Shown here piece by piece: positions 46,482 through 56,780 of a DNA stretch of 64,000 bases (position 1 is its first letter; each line of letters starts with the position of its first letter). The stretch is from Wyeomyia smithii (Eukaryota > Arthropoda > Insecta > Diptera > Culicidae), in assembly GCF_029784165.1 (NCBI RefSeq), contig NC_073694.1:50873674-50937673 (forward strand). Direction: 5' to 3'. The position numbers and the translations under genes are program-made. Under the pieces are notes generated by a model. It made no database searches, was not told the origin of the DNA, and worked only from the letters and a program-made list of their open reading frames with translations.

Positions 46482-46812
46482 TATTTTCAAAATATAACAA
46501 TGAAATTGATGATTGGATGCAATCGTTTCAATTCGACCAGTTACATTTCCAGTTCATTCCATTCGGCTACTGTCATCGAATCACGATAAACATTTTCACT
46601 GTGAATTAGTTTTGATCACGGGTTTTTTCTCATGTGGTATTAAACTAATCAGATCATTTCAAATGAAACTGATGACTGTTTCAATTGATGGAGAGAGTGA
46701 TGGATAGAGAGGCCCTTCCCTTCAGCGTGTTAATTAAAATAAGCACCGCATCGCGTCGTTTGATGATTGTTTTTCTAATATTGCAAACCTCCGTTAGAAC
46801 GGTTAGAACCAC
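46482..46812 (-). mobile_element. hAT-like MITE family H, truncated inverted copy 3
   Basis: Matches the right part of 33181-33833 in opposite orientation, including the gtcgtttgatg block (near 46757) and the ttcaattgatggagagagtg block (near 46678). It lacks one end and its family duplication. Confidence 0.65.
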
Positions 46813-47260
46813 CCCTATGGCATCGCGCCATGTTTCAAGGGCTAACATCTCAACATATGTTTAAACGAGATAGCATATCACCGCCTCTTTTCATACATCT
46901 TTATCTTACTGCTGGTCTCCGTGGTTCTGTGGTTAGCGATGTCGGTCGGCTAGCTCTCCCACACGGTTGTGATATCGTTCGATTCCCGATCAGGTCAAGG
47001 AACTTTTCGAGCTGGAAATTATCTCGACTCAGCACTGGGGCACGGTGTATCGTTGTACTTATCCTACAACATGCAAAATGTGCTGAAAAAAATATCGATA
47101 ACGAATGCTCTCAACTAATCTAGTTGATCGAGACCCGCATTAGCCCCCAGGCTAGCGTGCGATATTGTTGTTGTTATCTTTCTGCTGACGGTGGGCACAA
47201 ATTAATTTGAGCCCAGGACATGAGTTCATTATCATTCACTGTTACTCGGTATAGGGATGC
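46813..47260. repeat. Dispersed repeat Y, copy 1, split by a SINE
   Basis: The blocks tggcatcgcgcc...ggctaacatctcaacatatg and gagcccaggacatgag match, in inverse order and orientation, 61320-61460. The latter is uninterrupted, so the SINE at 46915-47175 is the younger insertion. Confidence 0.7.
46915..47175 (+). mobile_element. tRNA-derived SINE, 261 bp
   Basis: An A-box-like TGGTTAGCGATGTCGG near 46928 and B-box-like GTTCGATTCCC near 46977 mark a tRNA-type pol III promoter. The element ends in a (GTT)n tail. The 12-bp flanks ATCTTACTGCTG (46903) and ATCTTTCTGCTG (47176) are a target duplication with one mismatch, and repeat Y at 61320-61460 gives the empty site. Feilai-type mosquito SINEs are of this class; membership not verified. 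Confidence 0.8.
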
Positions 47261-48405
47261 CAATGGCTCGGTTAGAACACTTCGAAAAGCAGTGTTGCCG
47301 GCCGAAGTTTTGTTATGTTCATTTCCACATTAAAAAACCAAATGAAACAACATATTATGTATACATTCATTATTCAAATGATCAATAGGCACGAAATGAT
47401 AGGTAATCGTACTTGTATTATAGAAATGTCAAATATTCTTGCATAACAACTTTATAAAAAAAAAACACTTTATTGAAGGTGGCGTTAGAATTATTTCCAC
47501 CAGTGAATTGCAAGCTTCCATAGCAGCGCCAAGATAAAAACTGTTCGTCCGATGCCATTTTTTATTAATCGCAATCTGCACTTAGAACAAGCTGTAGAAA
47601 TAAAATACTGCATTCCAAATAAATTCTGTGCACTACAGGGATGACTATATTTTCGAGATAAAATCGCAGGGTATAGCTTACCTTCACCACTGTAAGGTAA
47701 TCGATATTTCTTGTTTTGCTTATCTTCTGTACGATAAAGAATGGTGATAATGCAAATTGGTTTCACCGGAGTAACGATTTAGTGATAACTTTAATCCGTG
47801 GTAGTGCAATTTCATAAAAATTGGTTTTTTGTTGGAGCACAGTCTTTTCATGCCGATACCTGAATAATTTTGATAGTTCTTTAAAGAAGATTGTCTGGTC
47901 ACAAAACATTTTGTTTCTCATACTACGACCTTTATCTAGTAAGCATGATCAATTTCAACTTAGGTTAGTTTGATCGAAAAGAATCCGGCAGTTTCTCTCT
48001 AAACACTTTTTCAGAAAACCGTTTCACCAAACTAAGCTCCATGTCAGCAATGGTTGTGATTTTCTAGTCACAAAATTCATGCCGAACAACATTGAAATAA
48101 ACAGTCACTATCAACAGCCATTAAAATCGAAATCGTTTTCTTATCTGATCGCGACTTGCGTACACTATCAAGTAAATATTTTTCCAGCTTTTTTTGGTCG
48201 CGAAAGATGAGTTATAGCGTTGGTTTGCTGCTATTTTCTACACTTTTAAAATTAAGAAATGGGTAACCGAATTTCCAAATTTCATTCTTCTAGTAAACTT
48301 TTGTGTTATAATTCGAATCACTTATCACTTATATGTATATTAAAATATTCATTAGTCATGATCTTCGAGAAAAAATGCTTGGATTTTTCAACAGCCACTA
48401 TTTGT

Positions 48406-48870
48406 TTATTTTCTCAGCTGGGGACCGCCATAGTGTCCTGGTGGATAGTGTCCTGGGGAACAGTGCCCTGGTGGATGGTGATGTCCAGGCGGATGGTAAG
48501 GTCCCGGCGGATGATGATGTCCTGGCGGATGGTGATGCCCTGGCGGGTAGTGGTGTCCAGGTGGGTGGTGATGTCCTGGCGGGTGGTGATGTCCAGGTGG
48601 GTGGTGATGTCCTGGCGGGTGGTGATGTCCTGGCGGGTGGTGCTGTCCTGGCGGGTAGTGGTGTCCAGGTGGGTGGTGATGTCCTGGCGGGTGGTGATGT
48701 CCAGGTGGGTGGTGATGTCCTGGTGGATGGTGATGTCCTGGTGGGTGGTGCGGCTTGAAGAGGGGCGGTGTAAGGAGCCCCAGTAGATGCACTACTCCCA
48801 GCGGCAGCGGACGATGCGGATAGTTCGGATTCATTCGGTGAAAAAACGGTATGCGAGATGGGACTCTCAT
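48406..48870 (-). CDS. Pro/His-rich hexapeptide-repeat protein, gene B
   Basis: About 154 residues from the first ATG after the aligned transcription start (48870, MRVPSRIPFFHR) to TAA at 48406. The next ATG (48834, MNPNYPHRPLPLG) gives the part aligning with gene A (MNPNYPHRPLQPGG). The body is about 17 tandem PPGHHH/PPGHHY units encoded by 18-bp repeats, ending HYPPGHYGGPQLRK. Compared with gene A, the repeat tract is much longer and Tyr is mostly replaced by His. A two-base deletion relative to A before MNPN puts the N-terminal part in another frame, and the initiator is altered, so it may be decaying or have changed its start. No signal peptide seen; function unknown. Confidence 0.5.
   Translation of the reverse strand: MRVPSRIPFFHRMNPNYPHRPLPLGVVHLLGLLTPPLFKPHHPPGHHHPPGHHHPPGHHHPPGHHHPPGHHYPPGQHHPPGHHHPPGHHHPPGHHHPPGHHHPPGHHYPPGHHHPPGHHHPPGPYHPPGHHHPPGHCSPGHYPPGHYGGPQLRK
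48420..48770. repeat. 18-bp minisatellite within gene B
   Basis: Plus-strand units of the form gtgatgtcctggcgggtg with small variation, about 17-19 in tandem. They encode the PPGHHH repeat on the minus strand. The count is likely to vary between individuals. Confidence 0.85.
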
Positions 48871-48933
48871 GCGGGTTGTGGGGCAGTCTTTAGTAATAGC
48901 AATACTTGATAGGACGCTTTCCGAAGGAATGAC

Positions 48934-48963
48934 AGAAAATGTGTAGTACATATCTCATTTATA
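48934..48963 (-). promoter_or_regulatory. TATA box of gene B with a degraded initiator
   Basis: TATAAA begins at 48963 on the minus strand. At the initiator position the sequence is TCTGT rather than TCAGT, so the +1 A (48934) is changed. Surrounding sequence aligns with copies A and C. Confidence 0.5.
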
Positions 48964-49450
48964 GGAATATTCTGTTTCTGTTCACTAAGTGGTGTGATTG
49001 TGGTCATTCTATGAACAACCTCGGAGAATTCACAAATAAATAAAACACTGATAACAGTGCTGTTCTTTCAAGCAAAATAACAATGATAAACCACTTTTTG
49101 TATTGTTGGATTTGTTTCATCGTGATTAACACCGTTTACTGTTATTTATGGATGTTGAATAACCGATTTTTTTTTGGTGTGAAATATTTCTCGGAAAAAA
49201 TGGGCATGCCATAAAAGTAAGTAGAGGCGCTGGTAGAAATATCACGCACCTACTTTTTTTTCACAGAATACAACAACAACGAAATTAGCAACACTGTACT
49301 GGTTTGACAGACCAGACAGTTGTTTATACGTGTTTTCGTCTGTGACTTGGATTGGAGAAATGAAGTAATTTTTTTAGCGACTTTGATGTTATATCGTGTA
49401 TATTGTTATTGCACGGGGAAACCAAGCGGGGGAGCTTTTTTATTACTTTC

Positions 49451-49964
49451 TGTGCTTGAGCAGTACTATTTATTTCTTTGCACAATAGAACGTCTTGGAA
49501 TCTAAATTCTCACTTAAATTCGTAAATTGATGTTCTAGCGTATTCCGCGGACTATGGAAAAGATACAATCAAACAATGGTATAATAAAGATTCTTCCAAA
49601 AGTGCATAAACTTGGTTGTGAAATGTTATACATTGTTCCAGCAGGGGCACTATATCATGGAAAGACACGATTGCCATATCAAGAAGACTGGCATCTCTGG
49701 ATCTATTCCATACAAATGACAAGCGTCGAATCAAATAGCGCACTCCATCTATTAAAGGTGGAAGCTTGTTATGGAAGCGGTGGTAATTACATCACGAAGA
49801 CATTGTGTGCGTATGCGATGATTCTGCCTGTGCATTCGCCTGTTCGGATTGCATTCGCATCGCTAGCTCACACATACTAGCATGCGTCAGTTCCATCTCT
49901 ATTCAACAGATTGCTCTGCAAAAACTGCCGCTAGATTTCAAGCAGAGTTCCTAGTCTTCTTGAT
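49451..49964. other. Spacer between duplication copies B and C
   Basis: No gene or repeat recognised; an open frame at 49554-49880 has no coding signature. Confidence 0.4.
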
Positions 49965-50055
49965 ATGATTATCGTCTGAAACATAAGGAATGATGGAAGT
50001 GCGAATCGACTGCGAGAAAACTTTAATCCGTGGAATTTCATTTTCGTAAGCCTAG

Positions 50056-50329
50056 TGTAAACCAATTGGTGCTACCGGAAGTTGGTGCTGCCGGTCATAG
50101 CACGAGAGAGAAGATCACATTCCACAACTCACACACATTAATTTAAATCAATCATATAAAAGCAATATCAAATAAATATACGATCGGTCGAATTAATCCA
50201 CTACATGAGCGTGGTTATCGTTGGCTGTATCCGAAACTCTAAAAAGGTCTTCGTCGGTCGTTCTGTCGCGTTTTATATTTTGGGAAGAAATTGCGCTGAG
50301 CATCGTAGTTAAAAGACTCAGTCTTTACA
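50056..50329. mobile_element. Probable solo LTR, 274 bp
   Basis: Begins TGTAAACCAATTGG and ends CTTTACA, flanked by CTAG at 50052-50055 and 50330-50333. It contains a TATAAAAGC box and a nearby AAATAAA, as expected of a promoter-bearing LTR. Copy B is continuous here, confirming an insertion. No internal retrotransposon sequence adjoins it. Confidence 0.65.
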
Positions 50330-50658
50330 CTAGGATATTTTTTGTTGGTATACAGTTGTGTTTTGCCAATATCTAAATAATTTAGAAAGTTCTTAATGAG
50401 AAGACTAAAAAGGAACACAAAGCATTTTGTATCTTATTCTTCAACCGCATTTTATCCGAAAAGAATATTTAATAAACATAAACGATTTCATATTAGATTA
50501 GTTCGATCGAAAACATTCCGGCAGCTTCTCTCTAACCGTATTTTTAAACTACCGTTTCGTCCAAGTAAGTAAATTTTGATGCGACGTTTTAGTTACACAA
50601 CTCAAACACAGCAACACCCAAACAAACAGTCACTATCAAGAACTATCGAAGGAATGAC

Positions 50659-50688
50659 TGAAAAAGTGTTGTGCATATTGAATTTATA
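50659..50688 (-). promoter_or_regulatory. Orphan TATA-initiator promoter in copy C
   Basis: TATAAA at 50688 and TCAGT with A at 50659 on the minus strand, same 29-base spacing as gene A, but the sequence after about 50640 is no longer the repeat gene. Confidence 0.6.
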
Positions 50689-50805
50689 GAAATGTTCTGT
50701 TTCTGTTCACTGAGTAGTGTGATTGAGGTCTTCCCATACATAACCTCGGAGAATTCATAAAAAAAATAAAACACTCACAACAAAGCCGTTCTTTCAAGCA
50801 GAATA

Positions 50806-50995
50806 CACTGAATTCTTTTTTTACGCGATTGTCTTTCACCGAATTTTATTTTACACGGTGTTTTTTACACGTGGCGGATAGTTTTATCAAAACGGCGTGT
50901 TCTTTTTTACTCGAATTGTTGAAAATTACGCGACTTTTTTTACGCGATTCTTTTTTTGCGAAAACGTATCAATCGCGTAAAAAAAGAATCCAGTG
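50806..50995. mobile_element. TA-flanked MITE, 190 bp
   Basis: Inverted ends CACTGAATTC / CACTGGATTC followed by TTTTTTTACGCGAT arms; TA at 50804-50805 and 50996-50997. Copies A and B are uninterrupted here (aagcaa.ataacaa.gataa). Confidence 0.85.
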
Positions 50996-51520
50996 TAGCT
51001 ATGATAAACCACTTATCGTTTAACGTTATCAGACGATTCGCGACGATGGTGACTTTTTGTGGTATTTGAATCTTCGTTATTATCACCACTTACTGTTATT
51101 TATGCTGAATAATCGATTTTTGTCGATATTTGTCCGGAAAAAAGCTGATTTGCAATGATATTTTCAAAGTCACATAATAGGCCGATCTTGAAGTTTTCCA
51201 TAATAAGATCTGAGGTCCACATGCAAATCCAAGCCTGCCTTAATTTTACTCCAACCCTTGAAAAAGTTGGAATACTGAGGAATAACATCAAGAGGATTCA
51301 AATCCAATGCAATCAAGGAGTGTCGAACCCAAATCTTGTAAGTGGAGACTAAATAAAGGCAAGAACGTAGGCAAAAATAACTCACCTATTCTTCATAGAA
51401 AACAACAACAATGAAACAAGCAACACTGCAACGGTTTGACAGATCAGCCAGCTGGTCGTACGTGTTTTTGTTGTAAGTTGCATCTGAGAAATGAGGTACT
51501 TTATGCGATTTTGATGTATT

Positions 51521-52885
51521 TTCTGCCAATTTTTTTCAGATAAGGATATAGAGAATTTCACAGCAAACGGTTGGTGTCTATTCTTGGCTTCTGTGCTACG
51601 CGTGCTCATACGTAGTTGTCGGAAGTTCGACTTGGAAACTTTCCATCAAATCTCGTTGCTGCGCAATGAAGTAACAATGATAACTGATATGTAACAAAAT
51701 TGTCCAACGATATATAGTTAAAATTTATTGTGTGGTTATGTTCAAAATTTATAGTGTTTACGGTTTAAAATTTGGCCAACATTGGGCCGGTTTCGTTTTC
51801 ATTTTTACAGAATGTTCTACAACATAGAAAACAAAGACGTAGTACTACGTCAAAAGTATGATAAAATTCAAGCGATTGCAAATGACCAGTAAGGATATCG
51901 AAAAACTTGTAAAAAAGTAGAACCTTATCAACAGAAAATAGATCTGTAACCCAATGAAAAATAATTCCAACACCCACAGCCTATAATCCAACTGTCGTTT
52001 AGCAACAACCTATCATATAATAATATTTAATACTTTCCTTTGCTCAAATCCCCTTAGAACGATTTCCGCTTCTGTACACCTTTTCTTCGGTGAATCTACA
52101 ACACCCCGCGGAAGCTGAAGCCGAAAATATTTCCGATTCACGAAAGGTGTACAAAATTACCCCATAAACGAAGTGCTAATTCATCCGGTCGTCCGGAAGC
52201 TAATTGGGCTCGCGCGGATAGTGTTTAATTATTAGAAAATGCCGCGTCCTAACGACTCCGACTGCTATATAGGCCCCGGCGGAAAATCCGATTCGATTTG
52301 CGAGATAAACTCACCATCTCGGTGTGAATTAATTAAGTCAGCTATGTGCCCCCTTCCTTCCTCCGTTTTTGGGTGAATTTTACGATTTAATGGATTCCGC
52401 GGAGGAGTGAAGCTCCGGAATCCGGTCGGATGTTATTAAATGTAACGTTTCGAGACCTAATAAAGGGAAAGATGGGCCAGTTGTAACCTTCGCCATTATT
52501 CGATTTTCTCACCCCCCTGGGACGCGATGTTAGATTTCGTAGCGAAAAGCATTACCAATGTTATGATTTTGACATACTCTCCCATCATCACCACCCGATT
52601 GGGTGGTGATTTACCCATTAGTGTGAATAGGTAATGTGAACAGAAACGGAAACATAGCTGGTCTAAAAAAAATTGGTAGCTATTCATTTAATTGCTTAAC
52701 TCTGGTTTTTTGTTATACAGCAGAATGTGGTTTGGTCGATTGTTTTTTTTTAACTGACGAAAATTCGATGCTATTTCATATACGCTGGGAATAACAGTTT
52801 CATTTGAAATTATTTAAAAATATATAACGTTGCAACAACTGTGGATTTCAGAACATTCGTTTCATCGATTTCGATTCGGATTGCA
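51521..52885. other. Unassigned, largely non-repetitive sequence
   Basis: 51521-52000 AT-rich without features. 52050-52480 is more GC-rich, without matches elsewhere in the window, and could be a non-coding conserved segment. No exon is supported. Confidence 0.4.
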
Positions 52886-53050
52886 TGGGACCATCCACAT
52901 ACCACGTGGACAGCTTTGGGGGGGAGGGTTGGCTAATGTCCACGGTCCATACATTTTTTTTAGAATTTATATGGGCAGTTGTCCACGGAGGGAGGGCGGG
53001 GGCGTCAAAATCGGTAAAAATCTGTCCACGTGGTATGTGGATGGCCCCTA
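52886..53050. mobile_element. Short palindromic MITE, copy 2
   Basis: GGGACCATCCACATACCACG at the left and its inverse (ending gtatgtggatggcccct) at the right, with the same central gtccacggtccatac phrase as copy 1 at 1065-1221. About 165 bp. Confidence 0.75.
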
Positions 53051-53449
53051 AGACACTTCGTGTATCGCAAGGAAATGCTTCCGAGCCCCGTTTATTCATA
53101 CTTAACAATAATGTCAAAAACAGATTGTTCTGATTTTGTGCTATAAATTGATTTTCTGATGAAATTGTTTTGAAATTGTTGCAACCACTTTTCATGCCTT
53201 GTTGGGCCATGTAGTCTATCCCAGTCGGATAAGACTCTACTTATATTTCTGACCTCTCTGGGTCGTCAAACGCGCTAGGGAAAACTCACTTGAAACACTT
53301 CGCTCGGACAAGATCACCACCTGTAAAAACAATGGCTTTGGTGCACACCAGAAAGTGATCGCAAATCGTCCGAAATAAAAATCGAAGATTCTTGTAACTA
53401 AATTTCCTTTTTTTTAATTTAAACACTTTTAACGGAAAAATATATTCGA
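53051..53449. other. Unassigned spacer
   Basis: No gene recognised. Confidence 0.4.
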
Positions 53450-54290
53450 CTCACTGACTGCGGCTGCGATGAATCCTACGGGTGGCGAACGGCGAGAACT
53501 TGCAGGTGACGGTGGCGGCGGAGGCGATGCTGGCTTTGCAGGTGGCTACGACGGAGGCGGTGGAAGTGGCTGCGATGGCGGTGAGGCTTGTTGGAAGTGG
53601 TGCACGTGGCTCTCCAGGTCCATGGCTCGTTCCTACGGCACCGGCGGCACTAAATCACTCTGACTCACACGCGGACTTACTCGGCACTTTGGTATTAGAA
53701 GTATTAGCGCAAAATCTAACCAGGAAAAACGTCGTCTGGTATTACTTGTTTAAGAAAATAGTGAAACTTGACCAATTACCTTGATGGTTTAAAACGGTCT
53801 TCCTTGTCCCACGTTGGGATCCTCCTTATATAACCGTTGGAATGTTCTGGAACCTCATCCCGATCGGGTTCTCTCCAGCCTACGTCACACTGAACCTCGC
53901 ACCTTCGGCTGACACCAGTCTCTCTGGCTTTGCCGATCACGCTGCCTGCCGAACAACGACGATTTGCGCGCCACCATAGGTTGTTGTCCTGGCTTATCGC
54001 CGATGAAAGTTGCGGCAGTAAGTCGCCTAGCATCCCTACGGTTACCCTTTTCGGCAAGCTAACTAGCTCCTGATAGGCCGCCCGTAATAGTGAATGGTCC
54101 CATTTCAGGGCACATCGAATCTTCTTGCACTGGTGTCTTTTTCGACGTGGCAACGACTCACTATTTCGGAGGCCTCTAAATTTCGAGAAAATATTTAAAA
54201 TTAGATCGGACTTTAATGGTTCTTTATTTATATTTATATAATTCAAACAATTTCTGGCATGGGAATTTACATTTACTGACATTCGGTCTG
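53450..54290 (-). mobile_element. Possible LTR and leader with degenerate gag start
   Basis: On the minus strand a TATATAAGG box (near 53827) is followed about 200 bp later by an ATG (53621) opening MDLESHVHHFQQASPPSQPL, which soon meets a TAG and continues Pro-rich (PPAKPASPPPPSPASS). The layout of promoter, leader and Pro-rich ORF start resembles the 5' end of an LTR retrotransposon, but no primer-binding site or second LTR was found. The plus-strand Gly/Ala-rich frames over the same bases are shadows. Confidence 0.3.
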
Positions 54291-54310
54291 ATTATAGTAT
54301 AGCAACACTG

Positions 54311-54571
54311 TCACCAGAGCATTGCTATACGGTGGAACCTTTTCCAAAGGTTACAGCCACAAGAAATGATTACTGTGATCTTTCTCATGAAGGGTTGATG
54401 GGTTCTGTACATTTTTTTTTCAAATATTTTATATTGTCCAATATAAACCTTATCACATTTCGAACATGCATTTTGATAAAAACATGCTTGGTGCAATTTT
54501 TCAATGTCATAATCTATTATTATTATTTTTTTTCGGGATAAAAAACTTCTTCGCAGTTTCCCAGCCAACAA
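54311..54571 (-). pseudogene. Penelope-like element GIY-YIG endonuclease relic
   Basis: The minus strand reads CSKCDKVYIGQYKIFEKKMY followed by a THQPF segment. Penelope-like retroelements end in a GIY-YIG nuclease preceded by a CxxC knuckle and containing a VYIGQT-R-K-R-H pattern; here the C-x2-C and YIGQ are visible and the basic/His residues partly kept. Only this 3' scrap is present. Confidence 0.45.
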
Positions 54572-54890
54572 TTCATTAAGACCCGGTCGGATAAATAGAA
54601 GATATAAAAAACTAACAATATAATGGATAGAATAGTTTCGATCACGTTTTACTAATAATTAAAGGAATAACGCTACGGCTCTGGAATTATTTGTTAGGAT
54701 TAAAATAATTTCGATCTCGTTTTTGTCGCTCTGGTACCAGTGTGCGGTGATCAGAATCATTGGGAAATGCAGCATTGCCGAAAACAGTTCTTAAGGCCAG
54801 GAAAAAAATGATCGCAGTTTAACCTCCAAATTATAGTAGAGACAGAACTAGAAAATAATAACTAAACTCAAAATTACTGTGGACTCCTAC

Positions 54891-55127
54891 ACTGCCGCTA
54901 TTCGCATAACAGTCCTATGTAGAAGTCCTATGTTTTCTTATTTTTTGCGGAAATGGGTCCATTTTGGCATGCTCTACAAGAGTAGACATAAAAATCGAGG
55001 TTGTGGGAATCGAACCTTACTTTTCTAATGGTTATTCTTAAAAAACATGCCAAAATGGACCCATTTTCGCAAAATTTACATAGGATTCGCAACTTTTACA
55101 AAGGACTATTATGCGAATAGTGGCAGT
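54891..55127. mobile_element. MITE, 237 bp
   Basis: Ends ACTGCCGCTATTCGCATAA and inverse ACTGCCACTATTCGCATAA, with a second inverted pair inside (AAATGGGTCCATTTTGGCAT near 54953 and its inverse near 55049). Target duplication short and unclear. It includes a gggaatcgaacc box on the plus strand. Confidence 0.8.
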
Positions 55128-56129
55128 ACAAGACTTGTGATAATTTTCGCAAAACACGCGACAAAGTCCTGTGCGGACGATCATTCGCTGAGTGCCACGC
55201 ACGATGGCACTGACTGACTTTAATGCAGTGCTAGTAGTGAGTCACTTTTTAGTGATTTTGTCACTATTTTGAGCCTAGTCACTTAAAAGTCACTATTCAC
55301 GCCAGAAAGTCAATAAAGTCACTATTTTACAACAAAATGGTCACTAAAGTCATTATTTCAAAGCTAAAAGCAAAAATAACTATTTCTGTTTGCTAGGCCT
55401 TTTCATTGACTCTTCCATCATAACAGTGTCATGCTCTCTGTACTCTCTGTTTTTTTCTGATTGGAAAGGAGTAAGGCCTCTAGGTATTTGTATAGCTCTC
55501 ATATGAGTTTTGCATGTGTATATAATAAAAAACTAAGTACTTAAAATTTTGCTCCTGGTTGGTCGTCTTTAGGACTGGAATTCACCTCAGTGCAGACAGA
55601 GCCACACAAATTTGTACACAACAAATTTGCCATCAAACAGTGCGTGCTACTCTCGATATTTTTATTGTGTTCTTTTTTCGCCACTCTACCTTCTGCATTT
55701 TACTCGCACCGAAACGATACGATTGTGTCACCTTGTGCATTTGCCAAAGTTTGCGGACACCACTCATAATATAACGAATTTCTTTATTCCACCAGCGCAC
55801 CTCGTTTTGACCTGGTAGCGCACTAACTGCTTCTTTATTCGCTCGATTTTGACCCAGTTTTGACCTGCCGTGCTGCCCGAAGCGCACTGTAAAATTTGTC
55901 AGCTTTAACCCACCACCGCATGTGCTAAGTTCCTAAACAATTATCTGGCATCTCTTTCTTACTTGCGTCTTAAATGGCGATGAAGTTTCATTATACCTCG
56001 GCAGTTTTGCCCGCACACAGTGGAATAATAAAATTCGCTAATAGACCGTCTCTCCGAATCTCTTTAACCACACTTTTCTGACAGTTAGTGGTAACTTTGT
56101 TTACGTTTTAGACTTTGTGCTCCTATCTG
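55128..56129. other. Spacer with repetitive and LINE-like remnants
   Basis: 55230-55380 holds many diverged aagtcactattt units. At about 55630-55890 the minus strand reads RWWNKEIRYIMSGVRKL, which resembles the endonuclease-RT linker of LINEs, but the evidence is thin. No host gene seen. Confidence 0.4.
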
Positions 56130-56780
56130 GTGGAACTTACTTACTTTACTTACTTTTATGGCGACAGATCGTTAAAATCCTATGCCGAATCCAGAATACG
56201 TCTCCACCAAACTCGGTCTTGGGCTGCTACTCTCCAGTCTCCCCTAACACCCGCTGCTCTGGCATCCTCGTCGACAGCACACATCCAGCGCGTGCGCGGT
56301 CTGCCTCGAAGTCGTCGGCCTCATCCGCCATCGGTGCTACATTGACAGCCCACTGTAACCTGCCGTGTTTCATCAGCTTGACAATATCAGCGTGTTTGTA
56401 TACTTCGTACAGCCTTGATTCATGCGCCTGCGCCACACACCCTTCTCTAGTTTGCCTCCGAGTATTGATCGCAGGATTCTACGCTCGAAGACCTCAAGCG
56501 CTCGTCGATCGGCCTCCTTCCACGTCCACGATTCATTTTGTAGAGCGCCACCGGGAGGATCAGAGTTCTATAGAGCGCAAACTTCGTACGGATCTGTAGG
56601 CTACGGGACCTAAGCTGGCTACGCAATCCGTAATAAGCCCTATCCGCCACCGCAATCCGCCTCTGCACCTCGCGGCTCACCTCGTTGTCACATGTCACGA
56701 GAGTACCAAGATAAATAAATTCGTCGACCACTTCGAAATTATCCCCATCCTTCTCCACCGCAGCACCAACACCCGTAGAA

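Larger units (their letters stand above)
47508..49450. repeat. Segmental duplication, copy B
   Basis: Colinear with copy A and without its MITE. It contains repeat-protein gene B, a TATA box, and downstream the aaattagcaacactg...ggattggagaaatga block at 49275-49370 shared with copy C. Confidence 0.8.
49965..51520. repeat. Segmental duplication, copy C (gene lost)
   Basis: Matches copy B from the ctttaatccgtgg phrase, through aaacagtcactatcaa (near 50632), then jumps straight to gaaggaatgactga, omitting the whole repeat-protein gene. The promoter, tctgtttctgttcact block, gataaaccacttatc block and the caagcaacactg block (near 51415) are kept. A solo LTR and a MITE have inserted. Confidence 0.75.

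Noticed and set aside
48333..48758. Plus-strand frames rich in GGDVLAG or RVVMSW repeats
   Set aside because: Antisense readings of the 18-bp minisatellite of gene B.
53469..53784. Gly/Ala-rich plus-strand frames
   Set aside because: Overlap a likely minus-strand Pro-rich gag start; no promoter, homology or coding bias supports them.
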